A stretch of DNA of 64,000 nucleotides from Viridibacterium curvum. Its GTDB lineage: Bacteria > Pseudomonadota > Gammaproteobacteria > Burkholderiales > Rhodocyclaceae. Both the position numbers and the translations under genes were made by a program. Location of the stretch: NCBI RefSeq assembly GCF_039544165.1, contig NZ_BAABLD010000008.1, positions 434,001 through 498,000 of the forward strand. The letters run 5' to 3'. Of this stretch, positions 32,358 to 40,382 are shown piece by piece. The notes under the pieces were generated by a model that did not search any database, was not told where the DNA came from, and saw only the letters and a list, made by a program, of their open reading frames with translations. Position 1 is the first letter of the stretch; every line of letters starts with the position of its first letter.

Positions 32358-34607
32358 ATGATCGAAAGTATTTCTCTGTCGAATACCGCAACCTATGGTG
32401 ATCAACCTGAGGTTCTGGGGCCTCTAAAGCAAGTCAATTTCATCTTCGGAACTAATGGCACTGGCAAGACAACGATCAGCAGGTTGATCGCCGACGCTGC
32501 TAGTTATGCTTCGTGCGGAGTCGCTTGGAAGGATGGTCGTCACGTCCAAGCTTTGGTCTATAACCGAGATTTTGTAGAGCGAAATTTCAGCCGCTCAGAA
32601 GAACTCAAAGGGGTTTTCACTCTTGGGGAAGATCAAGTTAAAGCCGAGAAGGAGATCAAGGCTAAGAAACAGGAATCCGACAATTACAAAGCGAAGGTGG
32701 CTGAACTGAAAAAGGTGCTGGATGGCGCTGACGGTGCCCCAGGAAAACGGGGCGAGTTGGCTGAGCTGGAAGCTTCTTTTCAGGAGCGGTGCTGGGAGTC
32801 CTATAGCAAGCACAAAGAGCGGCTTTCCCTTGCGTTTGAAGGGTTCAGAAACAGCAAGAAAGACTTCAAGGCTAAGACGTTGCAAGAAGCGGAGTCCAAC
32901 AAGTCCCTGACTGTGCCCTTGAATGACCTGCACAAGCGCGCCGAAACGATTTTCGGAAAGACCCTCAGCGAAGAGGTTGCTGTGCCCAATGTCAGCTTTG
33001 CCATTTTGTTGGGCCACGAAACCGATCCGATCATCAGAACGAGAGTGATCGGCAAGGAAGATGTGAATATCGCCGAGATGATAAAAAAGCTTGGCAACAG
33101 CGACTGGGTGAGGGAGGGAAGAAGTTTCTACGACGCGAACGAAGGTTTTTGCCCGTTCTGCCAGCAAAAGACGAACGAAGCGTTTGAAAAGAGCCTCAGC
33201 GAATATTTCAACGAATCGTTTGAACGGAACAGCAAGGCCATCACTGCGTTGCTTGACGGCTACAAATCCGAAACCGCACGGGTCCTGCAAGAACTTGCGC
33301 GAATATTGGCTATCCCATCTAAGTTTTTGGATGTTGAGAAATTTCGGGGAGAGCGGGATTTGCTCGAAGCGAAGCTGCAGTTGAACGTGCAGCAGCTCAT
33401 CAAAAAGAGCAAAGAGCCTAGCCAAATTTTTGAGCTGGAGTCGGTCGGGAATATCACCGCTGTAATCGAAAGCCTCATCACGGAAGCCAACGATAAAGTT
33501 GCCGAGCACAATGCTTTGGTCAAAAACATCGGCAGGGAAAAGGCGAAGTTGATTTCCGAAGTCTGGAAGCATCTAGTGGAGGTGGACCTTGGAACGGTCT
33601 ACACCGATTACAAAGGTAAGAAGGCCGAGCTAGAAAAAACGATTACGACAATTGAGGGCAGGGCTGAGACGTTCAACCAAGAAGCCCGCACGCGGGATGC
33701 CGCCATTCGGGATCTGGAAAAGCAAACCACGAGCGTAAAACCGACAATTGACGCGATCAACTCCCTGCTTGCCTCGTTCGGCTTTCACGGCTTTTCGCTG
33801 GCAATTACCGATAGTGGCACCGCATACAAGTTGGTCCGGGAGGATAAATCGGACGCCAAAGAGACGCTGAGTGAAGGTGAGAAGATCTTCGTGACTTTCC
33901 TGTATTTCTATCACTTGCTAAAAGGCAGTGAAACGGAAAGCGGGATTAGTACGGATCGAATTGTGGTGTTCGATGATCCGGTATCAAGCTTGGACAGCGA
34001 GATTCTGTTCATCGTCGGCAGCCTTATCAAGAAGGTGTTTGATGAAGCGCGCAGCGGTTCAAGCCTGATCAAGCAAGTTTTCGTTTTGACGCACAACGTC
34101 TACTTCCATAAAGAGGTCTCGTTTAACAACTCACGATCGGACAAAGCACTTAAAGATGAAACGTTTTGGGTCGTGCGTAAACCAGCCAAGTTCTCGAAAC
34201 TTGAAAAGCACGAGGGGAATCCGATCAAGACTTCGTATGAGCTGCTTTGGTCAGAGGTAAGGAATCCGAATCCGTCACTGCTTACGATTCAAAACGTCAT
34301 GCGAAGAATCCTTGAAAACTACTTCAAGTTCTTCGGCGGGATTGAGCCGAGAGATATTTGCGCGAAGCTGCCTGGCAAAGACCAAATCATTTGCAACAGT
34401 CTTTTGTCTTGGATAAATGACGGTTCGCATTTTGCACAAGACGATATATTCGTAAGCTTGGATCAAGATGCAGTGAGCAGCTACTTAGATGTCTTCCACC
34501 GGATATTCAAGTTGGCGGAGCATGAGGCTCACTACAAGATGATGATGGGAGATGCCTACAAGGATCTTGAAGACGCGCCTCACGCAGAAGCAGAGGGAGT
34601 TGAGTAA
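32358..34607 (+). CDS. rloC: RloC-like ABC-ATPase anticodon nuclease (AAA_13)
   Basis: This 749-aa protein starts at ATG 32358 after TTGAGG. Walker A is GTNGTGKTT (31-39). Coiled-coil arms contain C265-P-F-C268, a Rad50-like zinc-hook CxxC. The ABC signature is LSEGEK (504-509), Walker B is IVVFDDP (535-541) with SSLD, and the switch histidine is in VLTHN. The C-terminus carries R649-x3-E653 and H691, which fits the Arg-Glu-His triad described for PrrC/RloC anticodon nucleases. RloC proteins cut tRNA at the wobble base under DNA damage or phage attack. Lower GC than flanks indicates transfer. No hsdRMS genes are adjacent. A plain AAA_13 ATPase without nuclease activity remains possible. Confidence 0.75.
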   Translation: MIESISLSNTATYGDQPEVLGPLKQVNFIFGTNGTGKTTISRLIADAASYASCGVAWKDGRHVQALVYNRDFVERNFSRSEELKGVFTLGEDQVKAEKEIKAKKQESDNYKAKVAELKKVLDGADGAPGKRGELAELEASFQERCWESYSKHKERLSLAFEGFRNSKKDFKAKTLQEAESNKSLTVPLNDLHKRAETIFGKTLSEEVAVPNVSFAILLGHETDPIIRTRVIGKEDVNIAEMIKKLGNSDWVREGRSFYDANEGFCPFCQQKTNEAFEKSLSEYFNESFERNSKAITALLDGYKSETARVLQELARILAIPSKFLDVEKFRGERDLLEAKLQLNVQQLIKKSKEPSQIFELESVGNITAVIESLITEANDKVAEHNALVKNIGREKAKLISEVWKHLVEVDLGTVYTDYKGKKAELEKTITTIEGRAETFNQEARTRDAAIRDLEKQTTSVKPTIDAINSLLASFGFHGFSLAITDSGTAYKLVREDKSDAKETLSEGEKIFVTFLYFYHLLKGSETESGISTDRIVVFDDPVSSLDSEILFIVGSLIKKVFDEARSGSSLIKQVFVLTHNVYFHKEVSFNNSRSDKALKDETFWVVRKPAKFSKLEKHEGNPIKTSYELLWSEVRNPNPSLLTIQNVMRRILENYFKFFGGIEPRDICAKLPGKDQIICNSLLSWINDGSHFAQDDIFVSLDQDAVSSYLDVFHRIFKLAEHEAHYKMMMGDAYKDLEDAPHAEAEGVE

Positions 34608-34744
34608 AGGGGCTTGGCTCGGATTGATTTTCCATTGCAAGAAGTCCTTTCCTTGACAATTCCTACCCCGCTCAATTTTTAGCAATCTAACCATCAGTTG
34701 GCATGACGAAAGGTTTTTCGTCTAGTTAGTGTTAGGGGTTTTTT

Positions 34745-35392
34745 ATGGACATCTCCGAGATCGCCACATCACTTCAAGAGTTTGAACTTCAGTTGGTAGA
34801 GGTAGAAGAGTGGAGTGGAAAACCGCATACCGTTAAGGTCAAAGGTGAACTGAGCGTGTTTTGCACGACAGCCAAAGCTCTTGGATGCTCCGTGGTGTTT
34901 GCAGCGTCACAAACTCTCGATAGTGATGACTTCGAGATCTCGCTCGAAACATCAAGCTATCCGTCAGTTTCAATCGATCTCGATCTCATAGACCACGATC
35001 CTTCACTCTCAAGGTACAAAAAGTACATTGGGCAAATCGGGGCTTACAGCCTTTACGCGCCATTCATCCAAGGCTATCTGTCTATTGATATTGAAGAGTC
35101 GTGGTATCTCAAGTTTTGGGAGGCCGCTTCTGCGGCAGCTTCTGTTGGAATAGAAAAAGAAAAAAGGCAACAAGAAGAACGAGAAATAAAAACCCAAGAG
35201 AGGCGCACAGCACTCCTCAAAAAACTTAATGCTCTTGTGTGCGACAAGGAATTTATGTCCATGTCAACGCAAAAGCAAATGCTCGCCTACGCAATCGAGA
35301 ACATCCCAGAGCTCGCGGAAGTTCCAAATCCTGACCTAAAGCGAGCAGTTCAAGAGATCGATGCGAAAGCGAAAGCCAAGGGGCTGCGGTGA
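34745..35392 (+). CDS. Unknown protein downstream of RloC-like gene
   Basis: This 215-aa protein starts at ATG 34745 with AGGGG about 7 bp upstream. I do not recognise a family. The N-terminal 110 residues look like a mixed alpha/beta domain (ATSLQEFELQLVEVEEWSGK, LETSSYPSVSIDLDLID). A highly charged helix follows at about 137-160 (EKEKRQQEEREIKTQERR), then a helical tail. There is no signal peptide or membrane segment. It shares the AT-rich base use of the RloC-like gene and follows it by 137 bp on the same strand. It may be a regulator, sensor or antidote, but this is inference. Confidence 0.65.
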   Translation: MDISEIATSLQEFELQLVEVEEWSGKPHTVKVKGELSVFCTTAKALGCSVVFAASQTLDSDDFEISLETSSYPSVSIDLDLIDHDPSLSRYKKYIGQIGAYSLYAPFIQGYLSIDIEESWYLKFWEAASAAASVGIEKEKRQQEEREIKTQERRTALLKKLNALVCDKEFMSMSTQKQMLAYAIENIPELAEVPNPDLKRAVQEIDAKAKAKGLR

Positions 35393-35606
35393 AGGAGTGG
35401 TTGCGAGCCAAGGGCCGTAGGGTGCAATAACCGAAGGGCATTGCACCGGATGTTGCGCAACGGCGCTCATCGTTCGATGCCGAACCCTCTTCGTACCGGA
35501 AGCCTCGGCGGCACATTTTTTCACCGTGAATCTGCCGCAACGGCAAGGCTCGGCGCATGCGATTCGGTGCAATGCCCTTCGGCTATTGCACCCTACGAGG
35601 TTGGGG
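35393..35606. repeat. Interspersed repeats at the right edge of the low-GC island
   Basis: GCCGTAGGGTGCAATAACCG and the following CATTGCACCGGATGTTGCGC occur here at about 35411-35470 and again at 37390-37450. An inverted partial copy (TGCAATGCCCTTCGGCTATT) lies at about 35570-35600. I see no gene in it. The repeats mark a variable region. Confidence 0.65.
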
Positions 35607-36248
35607 CTACTTCCGGCGCGGAGCGAGCGGCTCGGGGCTGGCCTGCATGAGTTCGGGTTCGAAGAGCTGGAGGTAGGAGCGCGCTTCGGCCTCGCTGCGG
35701 GCCTGCAGCCAGCCCTGGTAGGCATCGGGGTCGAGAATGACGACGGAGCGCTTTTCGTCTTCAGGTTTGTGAAAGCGCTGCATCAGGGGATGGTCGTCGG
35801 CGTTGATGGTGAGCATGGTGAACGACCAGCGGCTGACGCCTTTGTCCTTGAGGCGGCGTTCCCAGATGCCGGCGATGCCGAAGGGCTGCTTGTCGGCGCG
35901 CTCGATGCGCCAGCGCACGGCCTTGCCGGTTTCGTAGTTCGGTTCGTAGATGGCGAGCGCGGGGATGATGCACAGCTGGCGCTGCTTCCAGGCATTGCGG
36001 TAGGAGGGCTTGTCGCCCACGGTCTCGGCGCGGGCGTTGTAGGTGCTGCGCGCCAGCTTGGGCTCGGCCCACTGCGGCACGAGACCGAAGCTGCCCAGCG
36101 TCAAGCTGCTGCTGTCGAAGTTGCTCAGAAACGGCGCCCCATAGCCGGGCCAGGTTTCGGCAGGCCATGAGAGATCAGGCGTGTGATGCCTGAGCTCCCA
36201 GAGTCGCTCGATCTCTTTGACAGATGGGGGCAGGTAGTTGGCGCACAT
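35607..36248 (-). CDS. SRAP domain protein (SOS response-associated, YedK/HMCES-like)
   Basis: This 213-aa protein begins MCANYLPPS, giving the catalytic Cys2 that forms a thiazolidine crosslink with abasic sites in single-stranded DNA. Other SRAP hallmarks are LARSTYNARAETVGDKPSYR, RQLCIIPALAIYEPN, and FTMLTINADDHPLMQRFHKP with its active His. It protects abasic sites during replication and is often SOS-associated. It is transcribed alone, with repeats on both sides. Confidence 0.92.
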   Translation of the reverse strand: MCANYLPPSVKEIERLWELRHHTPDLSWPAETWPGYGAPFLSNFDSSSLTLGSFGLVPQWAEPKLARSTYNARAETVGDKPSYRNAWKQRQLCIIPALAIYEPNYETGKAVRWRIERADKQPFGIAGIWERRLKDKGVSRWSFTMLTINADDHPLMQRFHKPEDEKRSVVILDPDAYQGWLQARSEAEARSYLQLFEPELMQASPEPLAPRRK

Positions 36249-36512
36249 GGGGGGATTCTAGCTTCGCGAGGTGGTGTGGCGCCTGGCAGCGTGCGTGTTC
36301 AATCCGTCATTCCCGCGAAGGCGGGAATCCAGCGTCGTTCGCGAAGTCACGGGATTCCCGCCTTCGCGGGAATGACGGCAATGGGGCCGCGTACCCTGGA
36401 TATTCGTAGGGCGGAACGCAAAGCGGTTCCGCCATTCCACTCCTCGCGCAGCCGGGTAGGGTGCGCAATGCGCACCCTACGATTTTCCCGCCATTGACCC
36501 GTGCCGCAGTCG
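36249..36512. repeat. Repeat-only intergenic stretch, including an intact dRS3-like element
   Basis: CCGTCATTCCCGCGAAGGCG at 36307 is mirrored by CGCCTTCGCGGGAATGACGG near 36379, an intact inverted-repeat element of about 75 bp. Two smaller palindromes follow, GTAGGGCGGA..TTCCGCC at about 36406-36435 and GTAGGGTGCGCAATGCGCAC at about 36457-36482. The second could act as a terminator-like hairpin for the lipoprotein gene. There is no gene here. Confidence 0.75.
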
Positions 36513-37304
36513 CTATCGGGGCGGGGCTGTGAGCGGCTCCTTGTGCGGGCGCCGCAGCGCTGGCCCGTATCTATCCAGGTATGTCGTCCAAAGCGCACGC
36601 AAGGTCCCGTAGGTATGCCCGCCCTTGACGACCGTTGTGCGCCCTTCGGGTAGCGCGGTCGCCAGCAAGTCCTGAGCGCTGACGAATAAATCGGATGCTC
36701 CGTAGCCCAGATGAATTGGCGGGACACGCTCGGGCCTGGCCTGGTATTGCTTGATCCAGGCCCACAGATAACGCTGCCAATCCTCCACGGTATGCGGCCC
36801 GGGCTCCCAGCGGGCCAGACCGCCAGCGCTCTGGATCTCCTCGACGATGCCGTTCCATCCGAGAAACGGACTCAGCAGGATGATCCCGTCGACCTCACCG
36901 GGATGTTCAATCTGCAGGAACAAGGCACCGAGGCCGCCCAGTGATGTGCCGGCGACCCAGATCTCGGTGTAGCCCTGTTGCCGCGCCGGCACAATGATGT
37001 CCTCATACAGTCGTCGCCCCAGCGTCTCGTCTCTGTAATAGCCGAAGTGCGCGTCGGGGGCGACCATATCGAAGGGTAAGCCGCGGATGATCACCTGATC
37101 CACGAGCCCATTGTTCTGGAAAATTTCATGGCCGCCGCCGAGGCCGCGCAGAAAAATCAGCAGCTTTTTCCCCTCGCTGGCAGGCTTCGACGGATTCTCG
37201 TAACGCAGCGTAGCAATCGGCGTCTCGCCTCGGAATGCGCATCCTGCAGTGATCGAAATCAGTATTGCCAGCAGCAGCGCCCGGACGATGACTTTCGCGT
37301 TCAT
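36513..37304 (-). CDS. Lipoprotein alpha/beta hydrolase
   Basis: This 263-aa protein has an N-terminal lipoprotein signal (MNAKVIVRALLLAILISITA followed by lipobox Cys22 in TAGC). The alpha/beta-hydrolase fold shows LLIFLRGLGGGHEIF, the nucleophile elbow GTSLGG, and KGGHTYGTLR with the likely catalytic His. The substrate is unknown; membrane-anchored esterase is the safest reading. It stands alone between repeat-rich gaps. Confidence 0.82.
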   Translation of the reverse strand: MNAKVIVRALLLAILISITAGCAFRGETPIATLRYENPSKPASEGKKLLIFLRGLGGGHEIFQNNGLVDQVIIRGLPFDMVAPDAHFGYYRDETLGRRLYEDIIVPARQQGYTEIWVAGTSLGGLGALFLQIEHPGEVDGIILLSPFLGWNGIVEEIQSAGGLARWEPGPHTVEDWQRYLWAWIKQYQARPERVPPIHLGYGASDLFVSAQDLLATALPEGRTTVVKGGHTYGTLRALWTTYLDRYGPALRRPHKEPLTAPPR

Positions 37305-37602
37305 GTTTCATGCCTCCTGCGGTGTGGCGTCTTGAGGGCGCCCGATCTACCCATTGAGTCATTGTGCTGGAAAGCCGGGTGGCCAAGAGCCGTAGGGTGC
37401 AATAACCGAAGGGCAATGCACCGGATGTTTCGCAATGACGCTCATCGCCCGATGCCGAAATATCTGCGCGCATGACGCCTCGGCGGCACGTTTTTCTTCA
37501 CCGTGGAAATCACAGGGTCAGGTCTAGCTTCGTAGCACAAGCATGTTCGTGTGGAAGAGGGGCAGTGTCTTGCGAGGTTTGGCGCCGGTTCAGGCCGCAC
37601 TT
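37305..37602. repeat. Repeat-bearing intergenic stretch
   Basis: The gap contains AGCCGTAGGGTGCAATAACC, GCAATGCACCGGATGTTTCG and CGCTCATCGCCCGATGCCG. This is a second copy of the sequence at 35411-35470, in the same orientation. No gene is seen. Confidence 0.65.
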
Positions 37603-38019
37603 TCAGCGGAGCTCTTTGCGGATGACCAGCTTCAAGCCGGACCAGACCTGGCTGACGGCACACACCTTGATGTCGACGAAGCCGAGCGGTAGGGCCAGCT
37701 CGCGGATGGTGTCTTCCGTGATGTCGGTGGGCATTTTGGCCGCCTTCTTTGGCCAGGATACCCAGACCACGCCGTTGGGCTTGATTGCGCTTCGCAAAGC
37801 TTCGAGCTCAGCCCCCAGAACCGCTTTGCGATCAGCAAAGACGTGAACGATGTCGGTGGCTTGAGAGACCAGACTCTCGAACACGACGCCGGACGGTACG
37901 GGCTCAAGCAACTGGACGTAATCGCCGGGAGCATGCAGGAGAGCGACCCGGCAGTTCGCGACGATGCCAAGCTTTTTGGCGAGCGGTGTTCCCGAGTAGC
38001 CGGGTGTTTGTGCATTCAT
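37603..38019 (-). CDS. DUF3052-like protein
   Basis: This 138-aa protein starts at ATG 38019 (MNAQTPGYSGTPLAKKLGI), a beginning typical of DUF3052. VFADRKAVLGAELEALRSAI and GVVWVSWPKKAAKMPTDITE support this. The family is small, cytoplasmic and of unknown function. A longer frame reaching 38166 passes through repeat DNA and is rejected. Confidence 0.8.
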   Translation of the reverse strand: MNAQTPGYSGTPLAKKLGIVANCRVALLHAPGDYVQLLEPVPSGVVFESLVSQATDIVHVFADRKAVLGAELEALRSAIKPNGVVWVSWPKKAAKMPTDITEDTIRELALPLGFVDIKVCAVSQVWSGLKLVIRKELR

Positions 38020-38348
38020 CTGAGGCCTGCGGTTTGGGTTGATGGGCTGCAGCCTACGAGCTTCGCCGGGATGACGAAAGAGGGGCGCCCTTGACGAAGG
38101 CCAGGCCGGATGGCGTGCGCAACGAAAGACGTTGCACTCACTGGAGGGCCGTAGGGCGCAGTGCAACTGCGCCGGATGTTTTGCATCAGCAAGTCGCTAT
38201 ATGGGGAATGACATACGGCGGAGTTGCCACTCCGCCCTACGCGCTGGCGAGATGGCGGCGCAGTGTCGCCGCGAGCGAAAGGGGCGCACGCGATGACATC
38301 CCGTTTCGGAATTCCGGGCTGGATGGTTGCGCGTTGAACGCTCCGGGT
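38020..38348. repeat. Repeat remnants, no gene
   Basis: This 329-bp gap contains GAGGGCCGTAGGGCGCAGTG with CAACTGCGCCGGATGTTTTG at about 38143-38182, related to the repeats at 35411 and 37390. It also has GGCGGAGTTGCCACTCCGCC at about 38219-38238, a palindrome like the one near 36410. Nothing in it looks coding. Confidence 0.6.
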
Positions 38349-38768
38349 TTATGCGCCCTGATTCGTCGGGCCGGTCTCTACGAGTTCGATGCGATGGCCG
38401 TCGGGGTCGGCAATGAAGGCGATCACTTCGGCGGACCGCCGTTGCGGGCTGGACTGATTCATCGGGCCCGGTGGTCGAAGTATGGTGACGCCAGCCGCGG
38501 CAAGCTGTTCGCAGCTGAGTTTTGCGTCGGCCACGCTCAGGGCGATGTGGCCGAATGCGTTGCCGTGCTCATAGCTGCTCACGCCCCAGTTGTGGGTGAG
38601 TTCGATGACTGCTGCGCTTTGTTCGTCGCCGTAGCCGACGAAGGCCAGGGTGAAGCGCCCGTCAGGATAGTCTTCGCGCCGCATCAGGCGCATGCCCAGC
38701 AGGCCGGTGTAGAAGGCGAGTGAGCGTTCGAGATCGCCGACCCGGATCATGGTGTGAAGGATGCGCAT
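38349..38768 (-). CDS. gloA: Lactoylglutathione lyase (glyoxalase I)
   Basis: This 139-aa protein has the two-module VOC fold of GloA: MRILHTMIRVGDLERSLAFY, TGLLGMRLMRREDYPDGRFT, LTHNWGVSSYEHGNAFGHIA and FIADPDGHRIELVE. The metal ligands His (HTMIRV), Glu (AVIELTHN), His (FGHIA) and Glu (IELVE) are all visible. It converts the methylglyoxal-glutathione hemithioacetal to S-lactoylglutathione. It is 87 bp downstream of the tandem-domain gene and could share its transcript and TetR control. Confidence 0.93.
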   Translation of the reverse strand: MRILHTMIRVGDLERSLAFYTGLLGMRLMRREDYPDGRFTLAFVGYGDEQSAAVIELTHNWGVSSYEHGNAFGHIALSVADAKLSCEQLAAAGVTILRPPGPMNQSSPQRRSAEVIAFIADPDGHRIELVETGPTNQGA

Positions 38769-38855
38769 GGTGTGATGTTCCTGCCTGAGTGCGTTGGGGG
38801 TGGCGGAGCCTGAAGCGGGTGGCTCCGCCGTTCGGATGAGGCGGAGGCCGGAGGC

Positions 38856-39494
38856 TCAGGCGTAGAAGGGTGAGCGCATCGCTTTGCTGGCGGCTGCGAC
38901 CACGGCGCCGTTGAAGACGCGTGTGTGGAAAGCGGCGTTGAGGCCGGCAGCTTCTGTGGGGAAGTATTCGAGTGCGAAGGCGCTTGCGTGCTCGATGGTG
39001 TCGAACGCATAGAGGCCGCCCGGGGTGCCGGTGTGCAGGCCGCTTAGCCAGGTCTTGGCCAGAAGCCCGGGTTGTTGTTTCAGTATCGGGTTCATGGCGC
39101 GCCAGGGAATGGCTTCGCTGAAGGGGCTGGCGTTGAGCCACACCTCGGTATAGACGAAGGCGCCCGGCGCGTTTGCGAGCGAGCCGCCAAAGTGCACGGA
39201 GTTCATGTCGCGACTGGCGTCTTCGGTGCCGTGTGTGTCGAAGATGCGGGTGGTCTGCGCCACGCCGAGCGCGCGTGCCTCCTGCGGGAAGTAGTCGGTG
39301 CAGAAGCGGGTGGCGTGCTCGATGCTGTCAAACGCATAGAAGCCCCCCACGGATTGGTTGCCGACGCCGGAGAGCCAGGTTTTGTTGATGAGGCCGGGTT
39401 GCTGGAGGAGGGTTGCGTTGATGCGCTGCCAGGGCACGTCAGAGAAAGGCAGGGAGGCCTGGAGTTCGGTGAGTACATAGGCTTTCGGGGTCAT
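38856..39494 (-). CDS. Tandem ferredoxin-like (YdhR/ABM-type) domain protein
   Basis: This 212-aa protein has two homologous halves. QQPGLINKTWLSGVGNQSVG and FYAFDSIEHATRFCTDYFP in the first are matched by QQPGLLAKTWLSGLHTGTPG and LYAFDTIEHASAFALEYFP in the second. Each half resembles a single YdhR-like dimeric alpha/beta-barrel domain, so the protein is an internal duplication that may form a pseudo-dimer. The function is unknown; relatives are called putative monooxygenases. The start chosen is ATG 39494 (MTPKAYVLTELQ). It is divergent from tetR across two operator-like palindromes. Confidence 0.75.
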   Translation of the reverse strand: MTPKAYVLTELQASLPFSDVPWQRINATLLQQPGLINKTWLSGVGNQSVGGFYAFDSIEHATRFCTDYFPQEARALGVAQTTRIFDTHGTEDASRDMNSVHFGGSLANAPGAFVYTEVWLNASPFSEAIPWRAMNPILKQQPGLLAKTWLSGLHTGTPGGLYAFDTIEHASAFALEYFPTEAAGLNAAFHTRVFNGAVVAAASKAMRSPFYA

Positions 39495-39553
39495 GACGGG
39501 CATCCTTTTTGAATGGCTGAATGGAGGTAGGCTTGGTGGCAACGGCCGTTGGG

Positions 39554-39592
39554 ATAACGAACGTTATGTGGACAATACATAACGATCGTTAT
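39554..39592. promoter_or_regulatory. Double TetR-type operator
   Basis: ATAACG AA CGTTAT at 39554-39567 and ATAACGATCGTTAT at 39579-39592 are two near-identical palindromes with centres 25 bp apart. They lie in the divergent gap between the tandem-domain gene and the TetR gene, as expected for autoregulation and control of the neighbour. Confidence 0.72.
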
Positions 39593-39642
39593 CCGTACAA
39601 GTACAATGTGACTTCTCACAGGCTCTTTGCATTGGAATCACC

Positions 39643-40233
39643 ATGTCCCGACAGGAACAGAAAGCGCAGACTCTCCAGCGCATCACCGAGGCGGCGGCGC
39701 GCAGCTTTCGCAAGGGTGGCTTTGGCGGAATAGGTGTTGATGGTCTGGCGAAGGCGGCGGGCGTGACGTCAGGTGCCTTCTACGTACATTACGGGTCCAA
39801 GAACGAGGCTTTCTGCGCAGCGATTGTTCAGGGCATGGCCGATCTGAAGGCCGGCGTGTTGTACTGCCAGGAGACCTGGGGGCAGGCGTGGTGGGAGGGT
39901 TTCGTGCGCTTCTATCTGGGCGCGAAACGCCAGTGCGATCTGTCAGAGAGTTGCAGCCTGCAGAGCCTTTCTCCCGAAGTGGCCCGCTCGACGCCCGAAG
40001 CGCGCGAGGCCTTCGAGGCAGGCTTGCAGGATGTGGCTGCAGCCATTCTGGCTGGCCCCAAGTCGCCCAAGGCGCCGCGCGATCTGGATGCAGCTTGTGC
40101 AGCACTTGCCGCACTGGTTGGGGCTGTAACCCTGGCGCGGGCGGTCAGTTCGTCAACGCTGGCAGACGAGATTGCCGCCGCAACCGGCAAGGCGCTGCTG
40201 GGGCCGCGCTGGAGTGCGGGTGAGAGTCAGTGA
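39643..40233 (+). CDS. TetR-family transcriptional regulator
   Basis: This 196-aa protein has an N-terminal helix-turn-helix at about 10-55, with ITEAAARSFRKGGFGGIGVD and LAKAAGVTSGAFYVHYGSKN, the standard TetR pattern. The C-terminal ligand domain contains SESCSLQSLSPEVARSTPEA, with Cys residues that may sense electrophiles as in related TetR proteins. It probably represses the divergent tandem-domain gene and perhaps gloA downstream of it through the ATAACG..CGTTAT palindromes. An electrophile inducer is inference. Confidence 0.92.
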   Translation: MSRQEQKAQTLQRITEAAARSFRKGGFGGIGVDGLAKAAGVTSGAFYVHYGSKNEAFCAAIVQGMADLKAGVLYCQETWGQAWWEGFVRFYLGAKRQCDLSESCSLQSLSPEVARSTPEAREAFEAGLQDVAAAILAGPKSPKAPRDLDAACAALAALVGAVTLARAVSSSTLADEIAAATGKALLGPRWSAGESQ

Positions 40234-40382
40234 GTGCACACCTAGGTGCGCTGCGCTACGGAAGCGCGGCGCACGGCGTGATCTTCAGTGGGAGGCCCGG
40301 ATGACGGCACAGGCACAATCCGGGTCTATGTCAGCGCGCAGCGCACCGTCCCGGATTCCGCTGCGCTGCATGCGGCCCGACG

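Noticed and set aside
32358..34607. RecF/SMC-type DNA-repair ATPase
   Set aside because: The zinc-hook CxxC alone would allow this, but the C-terminal RxxxE...H triad and overall length fit RloC better.
35393..38348. CRISPR array
   Set aside because: The repeats are few, unevenly spaced, of mixed orientation and different kinds, and no cas genes are present.
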